64,000 nucleotides of DNA from Microbacterium ulmi (lineage in GTDB: Bacteria; Actinomycetota; Actinomycetes; Actinomycetales; Microbacteriaceae). The stretch spans positions 248,001 through 312,000 of the forward strand of contig NZ_JAAOZF010000001.1 in the NCBI RefSeq assembly GCF_011759705.1, read 5' to 3'. Below are positions 41,465 to 49,481 of the stretch, in pieces. The notes beneath the pieces were generated by a model. That model saw only the letters and a program-made list of their open reading frames with translations, made no database searches and was not told the DNA's origin. Each line of letters opens with the position of its first letter. Position 1 is the stretch's first letter. A program made the translations under genes and the position numbers.

Positions 41465-43071
41465 GCGCCTCGTCCATCGCTGCCGCCTCGTCGATCCCTC
41501 TCGAGGAGACCGCGCTGCGCATCCAGGGGGTCCGACGCGCGTTCGGCGGCGTCACGGCGGTCGACGTCGACGAGATCCGCGTGCCGCGCGGCAAGCTCAC
41601 GGCGCTCATCGGCCCCAACGGAGCGGGCAAGTCGACGCTGTTCGACATCATCACGGGCTTCGAGGCGGCGGATGCCGGAACGTGGTCGTTCGAAGGCCAG
41701 CCGCTGTCGGGCCGCCGCGCGCACTCGATCGCGCGGCTCGGGCTCGTGCGCACCTTCCAGGCGACCCGGATCGTCGAGGGTGAGTCGGTCCTTCAGAATA
41801 TGATGCTGGCCGCGCCGGCGCAGTCCGGCGAGAGCCTCCTGCGTGCTGCGTGGCATCCCGGGTGGCGTCGCGGGGAGCGTGCGGAGGCCGAGCGCGCCAT
41901 GGCGCTGCTGGAGCGGTTCCGGCTCGCCGAGAAGGCGTCGGAGGACGCGGCCGGCCTGAGCGGCGGCCAGCGGCGCCTCCTCGAGGTCGCTCGTGCCCTC
42001 ATGGCGAAGCCGCGCGCACTGCTGCTGGACGAGCCCCTCGCGGGTGTCAACCCCGCGCTCCGCGAGAAGGTCATGGAGCACCTCGTGTCGCTGCGCGACG
42101 AGGGCCTCACCCTGCTGTTCGTCGAGCACGACATGGATGCGGTCATGACGCTCAGCGACCACGTCGTGTGCCTCGCGACGGGGCGGCGCATCTCTGAGGG
42201 CACTCCGGCCGAGGTGGCGGGCGACCCCGCCGTCGTCGACGCGTATCTGGGAGCGAACAAGCCCGTCTCCGCCGCTCGGCCGCGGACGACCACGCGCGAC
42301 GACGATGTCGTGCTGGACGTCCGCGGCCTCACTGCGGGGTATCACCCTGGACGGCCCATCGTCTCGGACATCGACGCGCAGGTGCGACGGGGCGAGATCG
42401 CCGCGATCATCGGCGCGAATGGCGCGGGCAAGTCGACACTGCTGAAGGCCGTCGCCGGCATCGTCCCCGTCAGCACCGGCACCGTGTCGGTCGACGGCTC
42501 GGACATGTCGCGGACGAGCGTGCATCGACGGGTCCGCGACGGCATCGGATACGTCCCGCAGTCGCGCAACGTCTTCCCCTCGCTGACGGTCGCCGAGAAC
42601 CTCCGGATGGGCGAGTACGGCCGCCGACACGACCGGGAGGCGATCGACCGCGTGCTCGCGATCTTCCCCGGTCTCCGCGACCGGCTCGGCGCGCGCGCCG
42701 GGTCGCTCTCGGGAGGACAGCGTCAGGCCGTCGCCATGGCCCGCGCGCTCATGCCGCAGCCGCGACTGCTGCTGCTCGACGAGCCGTCCGCCGGGCTCTC
42801 GCCGATGGCACAGACGAGCGCGTTCGAGACGATCGCGGACACCGCACGATCGGGTGTCGCCGTCCTCATCGTCGAGCAGAACGCGCGCGACTGCCTCGCG
42901 ATCAGCCATCGCGGCTACGTGCTCGAGCAGGGCCGGGTCGCGCTGACGGGCACCGGTCACGACCTGCTGCACGACGACCGCGTGATCGAGCTGTACCTCG
43001 GCGCGCTGCGCACCCGGCTCGAGACCGACCCCGGCGTTCCACAAGACCCGACCCACGAGGAGACCCGATGA
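41461..43071 (+). CDS. Fused LivG-LivF-type ABC ATPase
   Basis: 536 residues holding two complete nucleotide-binding domains that are normally separate. LivG half: Walker A GPNGAGKST near 56, signature LSGGQRRLLE near 165, Walker B ALLLDEP, H-loop FVEHDM. LivF half from about 285: Walker A GANGAGKST, PQSRNVFPSLTVAENLRMG, LSGGQRQAVAMARAL, LLLLDEPSAGLSP, VEQNA. The linker (KPVSAARPRTTTRDDD) is short. Drives the importer as a covalent heterodimer. ATGA overlaps at both ends. Confidence 0.93.
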   Translation: MSASSIAAASSIPLEETALRIQGVRRAFGGVTAVDVDEIRVPRGKLTALIGPNGAGKSTLFDIITGFEAADAGTWSFEGQPLSGRRAHSIARLGLVRTFQATRIVEGESVLQNMMLAAPAQSGESLLRAAWHPGWRRGERAEAERAMALLERFRLAEKASEDAAGLSGGQRRLLEVARALMAKPRALLLDEPLAGVNPALREKVMEHLVSLRDEGLTLLFVEHDMDAVMTLSDHVVCLATGRRISEGTPAEVAGDPAVVDAYLGANKPVSAARPRTTTRDDDVVLDVRGLTAGYHPGRPIVSDIDAQVRRGEIAAIIGANGAGKSTLLKAVAGIVPVSTGTVSVDGSDMSRTSVHRRVRDGIGYVPQSRNVFPSLTVAENLRMGEYGRRHDREAIDRVLAIFPGLRDRLGARAGSLSGGQRQAVAMARALMPQPRLLLLDEPSAGLSPMAQTSAFETIADTARSGVAVLIVEQNARDCLAISHRGYVLEQGRVALTGTGHDLLHDDRVIELYLGALRTRLETDPGVPQDPTHEETR

Positions 43072-43955
43072 CCGACCCCATCCGCACGTTCGAGCTCGTC
43101 GGCGCGCCGTTCGACGGCGCCGCCACGCTCGGATGGCCCGGCTCGCGGCACGCGCCGGCGCGCATCCGCGAGTCGCTCGCGTGGATGACGATGCGCTCCG
43201 AGGGCGGCCAGGTGTTCAGCCTCGACACGGGCGGACTGCTTCCGGCCGGACCGGATCTGATCCGGGATGCCGGCGACGTGGCGGTCGTCCCTCACGACGT
43301 CCTGGCGACGCTCGACGCCGCAGCGCAAGGGGTGAGCGACGTGGTGCGCCGCGGCAGCGTGCCGATCCTGCTCGGCGGCGACGACTCGCTCCTGCTCGCC
43401 GGCGCGCGCGGGCTGCACGACGCCGTGGAGGGCACCGTCGCGATCGTCCACTTCGACGCCCACCTCGATCTCATGGACGAGAGCGTCAGGCAGGGCCGGT
43501 TCAGCCATTCCAGCGGCATGCGTCGTGCCCTCGAGCTCGACCGCGTGCGCGTCGAACACAGCATCCAGCTCGGCCCGCGTCACTTCAACTACCCGTCGTC
43601 GCTGCGGTTCATCCAGGAGTCGGGCCTCCCGCAGATCCCCGCCGTCGAGGTCATCGAAGCCGGCTGGCGTCCGGCAGCCGATCGGGTGCTCGACCGCATC
43701 CGGGGAGCCGACCACGTCTTCTTCAGCTTCGACATCGACACGATCGATCCCGCGCACGCGCCGGGGGCGGGGGCCCACGAGCCGGGCGGCATCACGTCGC
43801 GCGATGCGATCGAGCTCGTCAAGGTCCTCGCCCCGCACTGCGACGCGTTCGCCGTCACGGAGGTGAACCCGATGACCGACCACAACGACCTCACCTCCAA
43901 TCTCGCCGCGTATCTCTGCTACTACTTCGCCGTCTTCGGCGCCGTCGCGGCATGA
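43068..43955 (+). CDS. Ureohydrolase (arginase/agmatinase family) with altered metal site
   Basis: 295 residues. Family motifs in order: GGDDS at 103-107, HFDAHLDL at 128-135, SFDIDTIDPAHAPG near 220-233, and EVNPMTDHNDLTSNLAA near the end. These bind two Mn ions and hydrolyse a guanidino group to urea plus amine. The first motif is normally GGDHS, whose His is a metal ligand; here it is Asp (residue 106). The enzyme may therefore have a different metal or substrate preference. Context (amino-acid importer, racemase, hydroxyacid dehydrogenase) suggests a guanidino amino acid or related amidino compound as substrate, not specifically agmatine. Confidence 0.85.
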   Translation: MTDPIRTFELVGAPFDGAATLGWPGSRHAPARIRESLAWMTMRSEGGQVFSLDTGGLLPAGPDLIRDAGDVAVVPHDVLATLDAAAQGVSDVVRRGSVPILLGGDDSLLLAGARGLHDAVEGTVAIVHFDAHLDLMDESVRQGRFSHSSGMRRALELDRVRVEHSIQLGPRHFNYPSSLRFIQESGLPQIPAVEVIEAGWRPAADRVLDRIRGADHVFFSFDIDTIDPAHAPGAGAHEPGGITSRDAIELVKVLAPHCDAFAVTEVNPMTDHNDLTSNLAAYLCYYFAVFGAVAA

Positions 43956-44713
43956 CGGTCCGCGGGGACGAGGGGATCCACCGGCGCAGGCCGGGAGCCG
44001 TGGCCTACGGCGCCGAGATCGGCGTCGTCATGCTCGACTTCGACTCGCCGTTCGTGCCGGGCGACATGGGGAACGCGGCGACCTACTCGAGGCCGGCCGC
44101 CTTCCGCGCCGTGCCGGGGCTCTCGGTCTCGGCGATCCTGGAGGACGACGCGGGCGCATTCGAGGCGGCCGTCGTCGACGCCGCGCTCGAGCTCGCGGCA
44201 GGCGGCGTGCGGGCGATCACGAGCAACTGCGGGTTCATGATCCGGTACCAGGATGCCGTGGCCGCCGCCGTCGCGCCCGTTCCGGTGGGACTGTCGAGCC
44301 TCGTCCAGCTTCCGATGCTCGCTGCGCTCCTGCCCGCCGGCGGCAGGATCGGCATCGTCACGGCGGACGCGAGAGTCCTCGATGCGGCGTTCGTGGAGCG
44401 GTTCCTTCCCGGCCTCGGCGCACGTGTCGCGGTGCACGGCCTCGAGTCGGCCCCGTCCTTCCGTCAGACGATGTTCGAGCTCGGCGACGAGCTGGACGCC
44501 GACGGGATCCGCCGGGAGGTCGTCGACGCCGTGGCGATGCTCACCCGACGCGAACCCGACGTCTCGGCCCTGCTGTTCGAGTGCGCCGCGCTGCCCGCCT
44601 ACTCGTCGGCCGTGCAGTCGGAGTTCCCCCGCCTGCCCGTGTTCGACTTCGGCACACTCGCGGAGCTGCTGCTGACCGCCACCGCCCGCACGCCGTACAT
44701 CGGGCACGTCTGA
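43952..44713 (+). CDS. Aspartate/glutamate-type racemase family protein
   Basis: 253 residues from the ATG overlapping the ureohydrolase stop. Two catalytic Cys are in expected places: TSNCGFM with Cys 93 and FECAALP with Cys 211, the pair used as acid and base in cofactor-independent racemases (Asp/Glu/hydantoin racemase superfamily). PVGLSSLVQLPMLAALLP and GRIGIVTADARVLD form the two lobes. It could racemise the imported amino acid or act as a decarboxylase-like member of the same fold. Followed by the dehydrogenase eight bases later. Confidence 0.85.
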   Translation: MTVRGDEGIHRRRPGAVAYGAEIGVVMLDFDSPFVPGDMGNAATYSRPAAFRAVPGLSVSAILEDDAGAFEAAVVDAALELAAGGVRAITSNCGFMIRYQDAVAAAVAPVPVGLSSLVQLPMLAALLPAGGRIGIVTADARVLDAAFVERFLPGLGARVAVHGLESAPSFRQTMFELGDELDADGIRREVVDAVAMLTRREPDVSALLFECAALPAYSSAVQSEFPRLPVFDFGTLAELLLTATARTPYIGHV

Positions 44714-44721
44714 GGAGAGAG

Positions 44722-45744
44722 ATGAAAGTCGTCGCCGGCTGGCATGCCAGCCCGATGGAGCTCGATCGGGTGCGGCGGGCCCTGCCCGTCGGCACGGAGG
44801 TCGTGACGCTTCCGGGCCACGACGCCGTGGCCTTCCCCTACGGCGCCGACCGCGCCGCCTATCTCGAGGCGATGCGCGACGCGGATGCCGTGATCACGTG
44901 GGTGCTGCCGCACGACGTCGTGCGAGCGGCGCCGAAGCTCGCGCACGTGTCGTGGCTGCACGCGGGCTGCGACCGCCTGCCGTTCGACGAGTTCCGAGCC
45001 AGGGGCATCACCCTCGCCAACGTCCCCGACGCCCACCAGGCTGCGATCGCCGAGCACGCGTGGGCACTCGTCCTGGCGGCGGTCAAGCGCATCGTGTGGA
45101 AGCACGGCGAGCACGTCGCCGGCCGGCACGTCCCCTACTGGCGCGACGGCGGCGTCGGGGGCACGCTCTCCGGATCGACGCTCGCGGTGCTCGGAGTGGG
45201 AAGCATCGGAGCGCAGATCGCCCGCGTCGCACATGCCTTCGACATGCACGTGGTGGGAGTGCGCCGCAACGGAACCGTGCCGCATCCCCACGTCGACAGG
45301 ATGTACGGCGAGCACGAGCTGCATCTCGCCCTCGCGCAGGCCGACGTCGTCGTGATCGCCGTGCCGTCCACCGCCCGCACCCGTGGCCTCATCGACGCGG
45401 AGGCGCTCGCCGCGCTGCGTCCCGGAGCGGTCGTCGTGAACATCGCGCGCGGGGACATCGTCGTGGAGGAGGCCGTCCGCGACGCCCTCGACGAAGGCCG
45501 GGTCGGCGTGTTCGCGTCGGACGTGTGGTGGGACTACGAGGACGCGATGCCTCCCGACCAGCACTTCGGGTCGCCGTCGCGTCTGGGAGTGCATCTGCGC
45601 GACGACGTCATCGTCTCGGGCGATCAGGCCTCGAACGTGTACTTCGCGCGGGATCGCATGCTCGATCGGGGCCTCGAGAACCTCGCCGACATGATCGCGG
45701 GTCTGACACCGCGCGGGGCCGTCGACCTCGATGAGGAGTATTAG
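44722..45744 (+). CDS. D-2-hydroxyacid dehydrogenase-like protein with atypical catalytic region
   Basis: 340 residues from the ATG at 44722 with GAGGAGAG upstream. NAD-binding Rossmann domain near 155-180 (STLAVLGVGSIGAQIARVAHAFDMHVVGVRR), and the conserved NIARGDIVVEEAVRDAL with the catalytic Arg. In the usual place of the catalytic His (SPH-x-A/G) the sequence reads VSGDQASNVYF, so the His seems replaced. A WWDYEDAMPP segment stands where the F/W-x2-EP glutamate would be. It may use another acid or have another role. Last gene of the operon; the sequence after it is low-complexity. Confidence 0.8.
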   Translation: MKVVAGWHASPMELDRVRRALPVGTEVVTLPGHDAVAFPYGADRAAYLEAMRDADAVITWVLPHDVVRAAPKLAHVSWLHAGCDRLPFDEFRARGITLANVPDAHQAAIAEHAWALVLAAVKRIVWKHGEHVAGRHVPYWRDGGVGGTLSGSTLAVLGVGSIGAQIARVAHAFDMHVVGVRRNGTVPHPHVDRMYGEHELHLALAQADVVVIAVPSTARTRGLIDAEALAALRPGAVVVNIARGDIVVEEAVRDALDEGRVGVFASDVWWDYEDAMPPDQHFGSPSRLGVHLRDDVIVSGDQASNVYFARDRMLDRGLENLADMIAGLTPRGAVDLDEEY

Positions 45745-45921
45745 GCCGCGGCGTCGATGGACGAGCCGGCGATGGACGAGTCGGCGAGCCGCACCACGAG
45801 CACGGGGCCACGGGGCCACGGGCCACGAGGCAAGGGGCCCCAGGAGGCCAGGAGGCCAGGAGGTCAGAGGGTCAGGAAGGCAGCAGGCCACGAGCCCAGT
45901 AGACAAGGGGCCAGGGGCCGC
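45745..45921. other. Low-complexity junction after the catabolic operon
   Basis: GATGGACGAG is repeated first, then degenerate runs of GGGGCCACGG, GGCCACGAGG, CCAGGAGG and AGGCCAGGAGG fill about 120 bases. No gene, promoter or clean terminator is visible. It lies exactly between the end of the inserted operon and the imuB-start relic, so it may be scar sequence from the rearrangement. Confidence 0.5.
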
Positions 45922-45967
45922 GAGGCCGCGGACGGGATGCCGGACAGCACGTCAGCCCGCGGCCTCC
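45922..45967. repeat. Duplicated imuA-end / imuB-start segment, right copy (imuB 5' relic)
   Basis: Matches 36093-36138. On the minus strand the intact imuA stop is followed by GTGCTGTCCGGCATCCCG, which corresponds to the first codons of imuB (GTGCGGTCCGGCATCCCC at the other site). Only about ten imuB codons are recognisable before the low-complexity stretch, with a one-base deletion. Confidence 0.75.
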
Positions 45968-46755
45968 AGCATGCGCTCGGGCTCGAAGAGCTCGCGGGCG
46001 GCACCCGTCTCGTCTCGCGGGAGCGCGGATCCCGAGCTCGCAGGAGCGCGCTCGCCGACCGGCACCGGCCGTGGAGCAGGCCGGGTCTCGGCGGGCAGCG
46101 CCTCGATCTCGCCTCCGGCGCCGGGCAGCAGCATCCGCCCGCTGCGCGGCACGGGCCAGCGCCTGCTCGACACCGTCACGGTGAGCGCCCGCCCTGCGAG
46201 GTAGCCGTGACCGCGGCCGAGCCCCGACCACTCGGGATCGCCGAGCCCGAGGACGGCCTCGGCCTGCGGCCACGGCCCCTGCACGAGCAGCACGGCGCCG
46301 CGGTCGCGCAGCCGCGCCGCGAGCCGCGACACCTCGGCGGCCCCTGCGCGCGAGCCGGGACGCACCGCGACGACCGGCAGCACCTCTGAGACCGTCGACG
46401 TGACGGCGAGCCACCGCGCACCGGGATCGGGGACGAGGACGAGCCGCGACAGATCGACCCCCAGCCGCTCGGCGGCCTCGGCGCCGAGCTCGGGCATCCC
46501 GATCGCGCCGCACCACGACCCCGCCTGCGACGGGCCGGCGAGCAGCGCGAGCAGCAGGGATGCGGAGGGTGCGAGCGAATACGCGGCCCCCTGCCGAAGC
46601 CCGCCGCCGGGGAGCAGCGCCGCGAGCGCGGGGTGCACGGGGAGCACGGGCGCGTCGAGCCTGCGCCCCTGCACGCGTTCGAGCTGGGCGCGCAGACGCA
46701 GCACGTCGGGATCCTGCTCCTGCCGGAGCGTCTCGGTGCGCACGATCGCCCTCAT
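45952..46755 (-). CDS. imuA: ImuA-like RecA-related mutasome subunit
   Basis: 267 residues from the ATG at 46755. RecA/SulA-like core: LDAPVLPVHPALAALLPGGGLRQGAAYSL with a degenerate Walker A (no GKT), LLLALLAGPSQAGSWCGAIGMPELGAEAAERLGVDLSRLVLVPDPG, then VLPVVAVRPGSRAGAAEVSRLAARLRDRGAVLLVQGPW. ImuA partners ImuB and DnaE2 in translesion synthesis. It is normally in one operon with imuB; here it has its own LexA box 11 bases upstream and is followed only by a relic of imuB. The C-terminal LFEPERMLEAAG is mirrored in the remnant at 36123. Confidence 0.85.
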   Translation of the reverse strand: MRAIVRTETLRQEQDPDVLRLRAQLERVQGRRLDAPVLPVHPALAALLPGGGLRQGAAYSLAPSASLLLALLAGPSQAGSWCGAIGMPELGAEAAERLGVDLSRLVLVPDPGARWLAVTSTVSEVLPVVAVRPGSRAGAAEVSRLAARLRDRGAVLLVQGPWPQAEAVLGLGDPEWSGLGRGHGYLAGRALTVTVSSRRWPVPRSGRMLLPGAGGEIEALPAETRPAPRPVPVGERAPASSGSALPRDETGAARELFEPERMLEAAG

Positions 46756-46765
46756 CCTTGAATGA

Positions 46766-46781
46766 TAGAACAGATGTTCTA
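46766..46781. promoter_or_regulatory. LexA (SOS) box upstream of imuA
   Basis: TAGAACAGATGTTCTA, arms identical to the box at 36247-36262 and at the same 11-base distance from the start codon. The DNA around both boxes is similar (ATCGCCCTCATC on the start side), showing that they descend from one promoter. Confidence 0.85.
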
Positions 46782-46896
46782 ACGTTCGATCAGATGAGGG
46801 GGACGCTACCGCCTGCTGCCGACATCGGGGGATGGGCCGAGGATGAATCGTGTCGATTCTCCCCGGGCATTCCGCAGAGGAGATCGACGGGCGAGA

Positions 46897-47460
46897 TCAG
46901 GCCCGTGCGACCTGCCGAGTCGTCGCGATGCGCGCGAAGCCGCCTGCCTGCAGCACGAGCGCCGTCGCGGCCATGAGCTCGGCGGCGGTGCGCGCGACAG
47001 TGCCGAGGCCCGCGACATCCGTCGACAGGTCGAACGTGCGCGTCGCATCGAGGACGACCGTCACGTCGTAGCCGAGATTCCCCGCCATGCGCGCCGTCGT
47101 CTCGACGCACATGTTGGTCTGGATGCCGCACACGACGAGCTCCGAGACGCCCTCGCGCTGCAGCCACGCGTGCAGGTCGGGGTCGCCGTAGAACGCGGAG
47201 TTGACGCTCTTCGTCACGAACAGCGCGGGCTCGACGGCCGCGACGACCTCGACGAGCGCATTGCCCGGGGCCCCCGCGTGCAGCGGAGACGACGGCGACG
47301 GCGAGTCGTGCCGCACGACGACGATGGGCTCACCCGCACGCTCCCACGAGGAGACGAGCGCACCGACGTTCGCCTCGCAGTCGGGATTCGCGGTCGGACC
47401 CCAGTGCTCGAGGTCGTCGAAGCCGCGCTGCATGTCGATCACGATGAGGGCTCGGGGCAT
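46897..47460 (-). CDS. Isochorismatase-like cysteine hydrolase
   Basis: 187 residues. Catalytic triad positions are visible: Asp in ALIVIDMQRGF, Lys in FVTKSVNSAFYGD, Cys in CGIQTNMCVETTARMAGNLGYDVTVVLDAT. The cis-peptide motif precedes the Cys. Such enzymes hydrolyse amides (nicotinamide, N-carbamoyl compounds) or enol ethers. It stands alone, divergent from nothing close; substrate unknown. Confidence 0.88.
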   Translation of the reverse strand: MPRALIVIDMQRGFDDLEHWGPTANPDCEANVGALVSSWERAGEPIVVVRHDSPSPSSPLHAGAPGNALVEVVAAVEPALFVTKSVNSAFYGDPDLHAWLQREGVSELVVCGIQTNMCVETTARMAGNLGYDVTVVLDATRTFDLSTDVAGLGTVARTAAELMAATALVLQAGGFARIATTRQVARA

Positions 47461-47561
47461 GCCCCCATCCCATCACGAGCCCGGTCGAGCCGGAGTGCCG
47501 CGGATGGCAGCGATCCTGCCGTCTTCCGCGTCGTTCCTGCCGGAACGCCCGGTTCGTCCGC

Positions 47562-48059
47562 TCACGCGGCGATCGCGAGGTATCTCTCCCACTGCGGGTC
47601 GCTGCGCTCCGTGCCGCGGACGGTCCACTGCGTGCCGTGCGGCGGCCTCGGGACGATCTTGAGCTCCCACCCCATCTCCTGCGGAGTGCGGTCGCCCTTG
47701 ACGTTGTTGCAGCGCAGGCAGCACGCGACGAGGTTCTCCCATGAGTCCGCGCCGCCGCGCGAGCGGGGAAGCACATGGTCGATCGTCGACGCGGACTTGC
47801 CGCAGTAGGCGCAGCGGTGCGCGTCGCGCCGCAGCACGCCGCGGCGCGTCACGGGGATGTGCCGGCCTCCGGGAACCCGGACGTAGCGCGTGAGGAGGAT
47901 GACGGCAGGTCTGTCGAAGGCGGCCCGCGTCCCCCACACGGGCAGTCCGTCGACGTGTTCGACGACGGTGGCCTTCTCGTTCATCACGAGCACGAGGGCC
48001 CGCTTGAACGACACGATCGCGAGCGGCTCGTAGCCCGCGTTGAGCACCAGAGTGCGCAT
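47562..48059 (-). CDS. HNH endonuclease
   Basis: 165 residues, a common single-copy actinobacterial chromosomal HNH protein. Core: HRCAYCGKSASTIDHVLPRSRGGADSWENLVACCLRCNNVKGDRTP, with the two CxxC zinc pairs, the catalytic DH, the middle N and the final motif. The N-terminal part (RTLVLNAGYEPLAIVSFKRALVLVMNEKA) is typical of this subfamily. Its biological role is not established; it is not part of a mobile element here. Confidence 0.92.
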   Translation of the reverse strand: MRTLVLNAGYEPLAIVSFKRALVLVMNEKATVVEHVDGLPVWGTRAAFDRPAVILLTRYVRVPGGRHIPVTRRGVLRRDAHRCAYCGKSASTIDHVLPRSRGGADSWENLVACCLRCNNVKGDRTPQEMGWELKIVPRPPHGTQWTVRGTERSDPQWERYLAIAA

Positions 48060-48387
48060 TCCTCATCCTCTCGAACGGCCCGGGACGGCTTCCCGGGTTT
48101 ATTCGATGCCGACGATTCGAGGCACGCAGGGCATGAAAAAGGCGCTGTCTACAGACAGCGCCTTGGACGCACGGCAACGCCGTGGCATCCGGTCTCATGA
48201 TGCCGAAGGACCAGCAGGCCGAGCGCATCCATGGTTCGGATGCGTGGTGTGCGGTCCATCGGCGCCCTCCGCTTCTCTCAGCGTCGGGTTTCAGGCTAAC
48301 GCACGCGCAGGACACGCGGGCCGAACGCCCCACTGAACGTCACGTGGCGTGTCGGCGAACGGATGCCGCGGCATCCGCTCCCACGGC
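48060..48387. other. Intergenic region with terminator, no gene
   Basis: 328 bases between the HNH gene and the M23 peptidase gene. It contains the strong hairpin at 48139-48164 and, on its left, the promoter of the HNH gene. No reading frame looks real. Confidence 0.6.
48139..48164 (-). terminator. Rho-independent terminator for the M23 peptidase transcript
   Basis: AAGGCGCTGTCT and AGACAGCGCCTT form a perfect 12-base stem (2-base centre; a few pairs open to make the loop). On the minus strand it is followed by TTTTT. It lies 224 bases after the peptidase stop. Confidence 0.8.
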
Positions 48388-49263
48388 CTACCCGGCGTTG
48401 GCCTGCAGGTAGGCGAGCGGGTCGACGAGCGTCCCGTTGATGCGCACTTCGAAGTGGAGGTGGTTCGCGGTCGAGCTGCCCGTGCTGCCGACCAGGCCGA
48501 TCAGCTGACCCGCCGAGACCGTCTGCCCCGCCGAGACCTGACGGCTGCCGTAGGTCATGTGGCCGTACAGCGTCGAGACGAGCTGGCCGTTGATGACGTG
48601 GTCGATCGTGACGGCGACGCCGTACCCGAAGTAGCTCTCCGACGAGATGCGCACGACGCCGTCGGCCATCGCGAAGATCGGCGTGCCGCCGGCGGTGAGC
48701 ATGTCGACGCCCTGATGCGCGCCGCCGCGCGACATGAAGCCGTCGCCGATGTAGTCGATGTGCGCGAGGGGCCAGCGCACCGCGCCGGATCCCGGGGCGA
48801 CCATGTTGAGGTTGATCTTCGTCCGCGCCGACGCGACGGAGCTCGCGAGAGCGCGGGCGCGCTCTGCCGCCGCCTCCTGCGCCTTCTTCTTGTCGATCTC
48901 TTCCTGGGTCGTCGCGTCGTAGCTCTGGCGCGAGAGCGCCGCGTGCGTCGCATCGGAGGCGACCACGAGCGTCTGCGCGTCGTCGACGGCGGCCTGCTGC
49001 ATCGTCATGGCCTCGGCCGCGGGCTGGCGCGTGCTGAAGGCGGGAAGCGCGATCGAGACGATGAGGCCTCCGACGACGCTGAGGATCACGAGGCTGCGCA
49101 GAGGCCGGAGGGTGCGGCGGGGGCCCTTGGCCGCAGCCGGACGTGCGGCAGCCGGTCGCCCTCGGCGCGCGACTGTGGCCGCGGCGGCGACGGAGCGCCC
49201 GCTGCGACGTGTGACACCGGTCACGGTGTTCTCGCCCGCGGGCGATTCGATCTCTTCAGCCAA
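48388..49263 (-). CDS. M23-family metallopeptidase (LytM-type cell-wall hydrolase or activator)
   Basis: 291 residues from a TTG at 49263 that has GGAGGA five bases upstream; longer in-frame starts lack a ribosome site. Basic N-terminus, one transmembrane/signal helix at about 53-74 (RSLVILSVVGGLIVSIALPAF), coiled coil (TQEEIDKKKAQEAAAERARAL), then the LytM domain: HQGVDMLTAGGTPIFAMADGVV with the first zinc ligands and HLHFEVRINGTLVDPLAYL with the HxH. It acts on peptidoglycan outside the membrane. A direct repeat resembling an MtrA site lies about 175 bases upstream. Confidence 0.9.
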   Translation of the reverse strand: MAEEIESPAGENTVTGVTRRSGRSVAAAATVARRGRPAAARPAAAKGPRRTLRPLRSLVILSVVGGLIVSIALPAFSTRQPAAEAMTMQQAAVDDAQTLVVASDATHAALSRQSYDATTQEEIDKKKAQEAAAERARALASSVASARTKINLNMVAPGSGAVRWPLAHIDYIGDGFMSRGGAHQGVDMLTAGGTPIFAMADGVVRISSESYFGYGVAVTIDHVINGQLVSTLYGHMTYGSRQVSAGQTVSAGQLIGLVGSTGSSTANHLHFEVRINGTLVDPLAYLQANAG

Positions 49264-49437
49264 ACTGTCCTCCGGCGCCTCTGCACCGGATGACTCGCAC
49301 CGTGGCGCTGGCTCGTCAGCACTGTGTGTCGGGGCACGATGTGCGGGCTTCACCACGTGGACGACGAGCCGCTGAGGCAATCCGCGTGGGGTCCGTCGGC
49401 GGGCTTCTCGCCTGTGGACCCTCCGAGGCTACCCGAA

Positions 49438-49454
49438 TGTCACGATTCTGTCAC
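49438..49454 (-). promoter_or_regulatory. GTGACA-N5-GTGACA direct repeat (possible MtrA site)
   Basis: On the minus strand GTGACA is repeated with an 11-base period, upstream of the M23 gene. MtrA of the MtrAB system binds GTxACA-like direct repeats before cell-wall peptidase genes in other actinobacteria, so MtrA control is plausible. The roughly 175-base leader to the start codon shows no recognised riboswitch. Confidence 0.4.
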
Positions 49455-49481
49455 GTTGGCGACCTGGCAGAACCCTGGGGA

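Noticed and set aside
49264..49437. Leader of the M23 peptidase considered as a c-di-AMP (ydaO) riboswitch
   Set aside because: The conserved ydaO segments (for example GGGGTGAAT-like and GGGGACCC-like boxes) are not visible in the right order.
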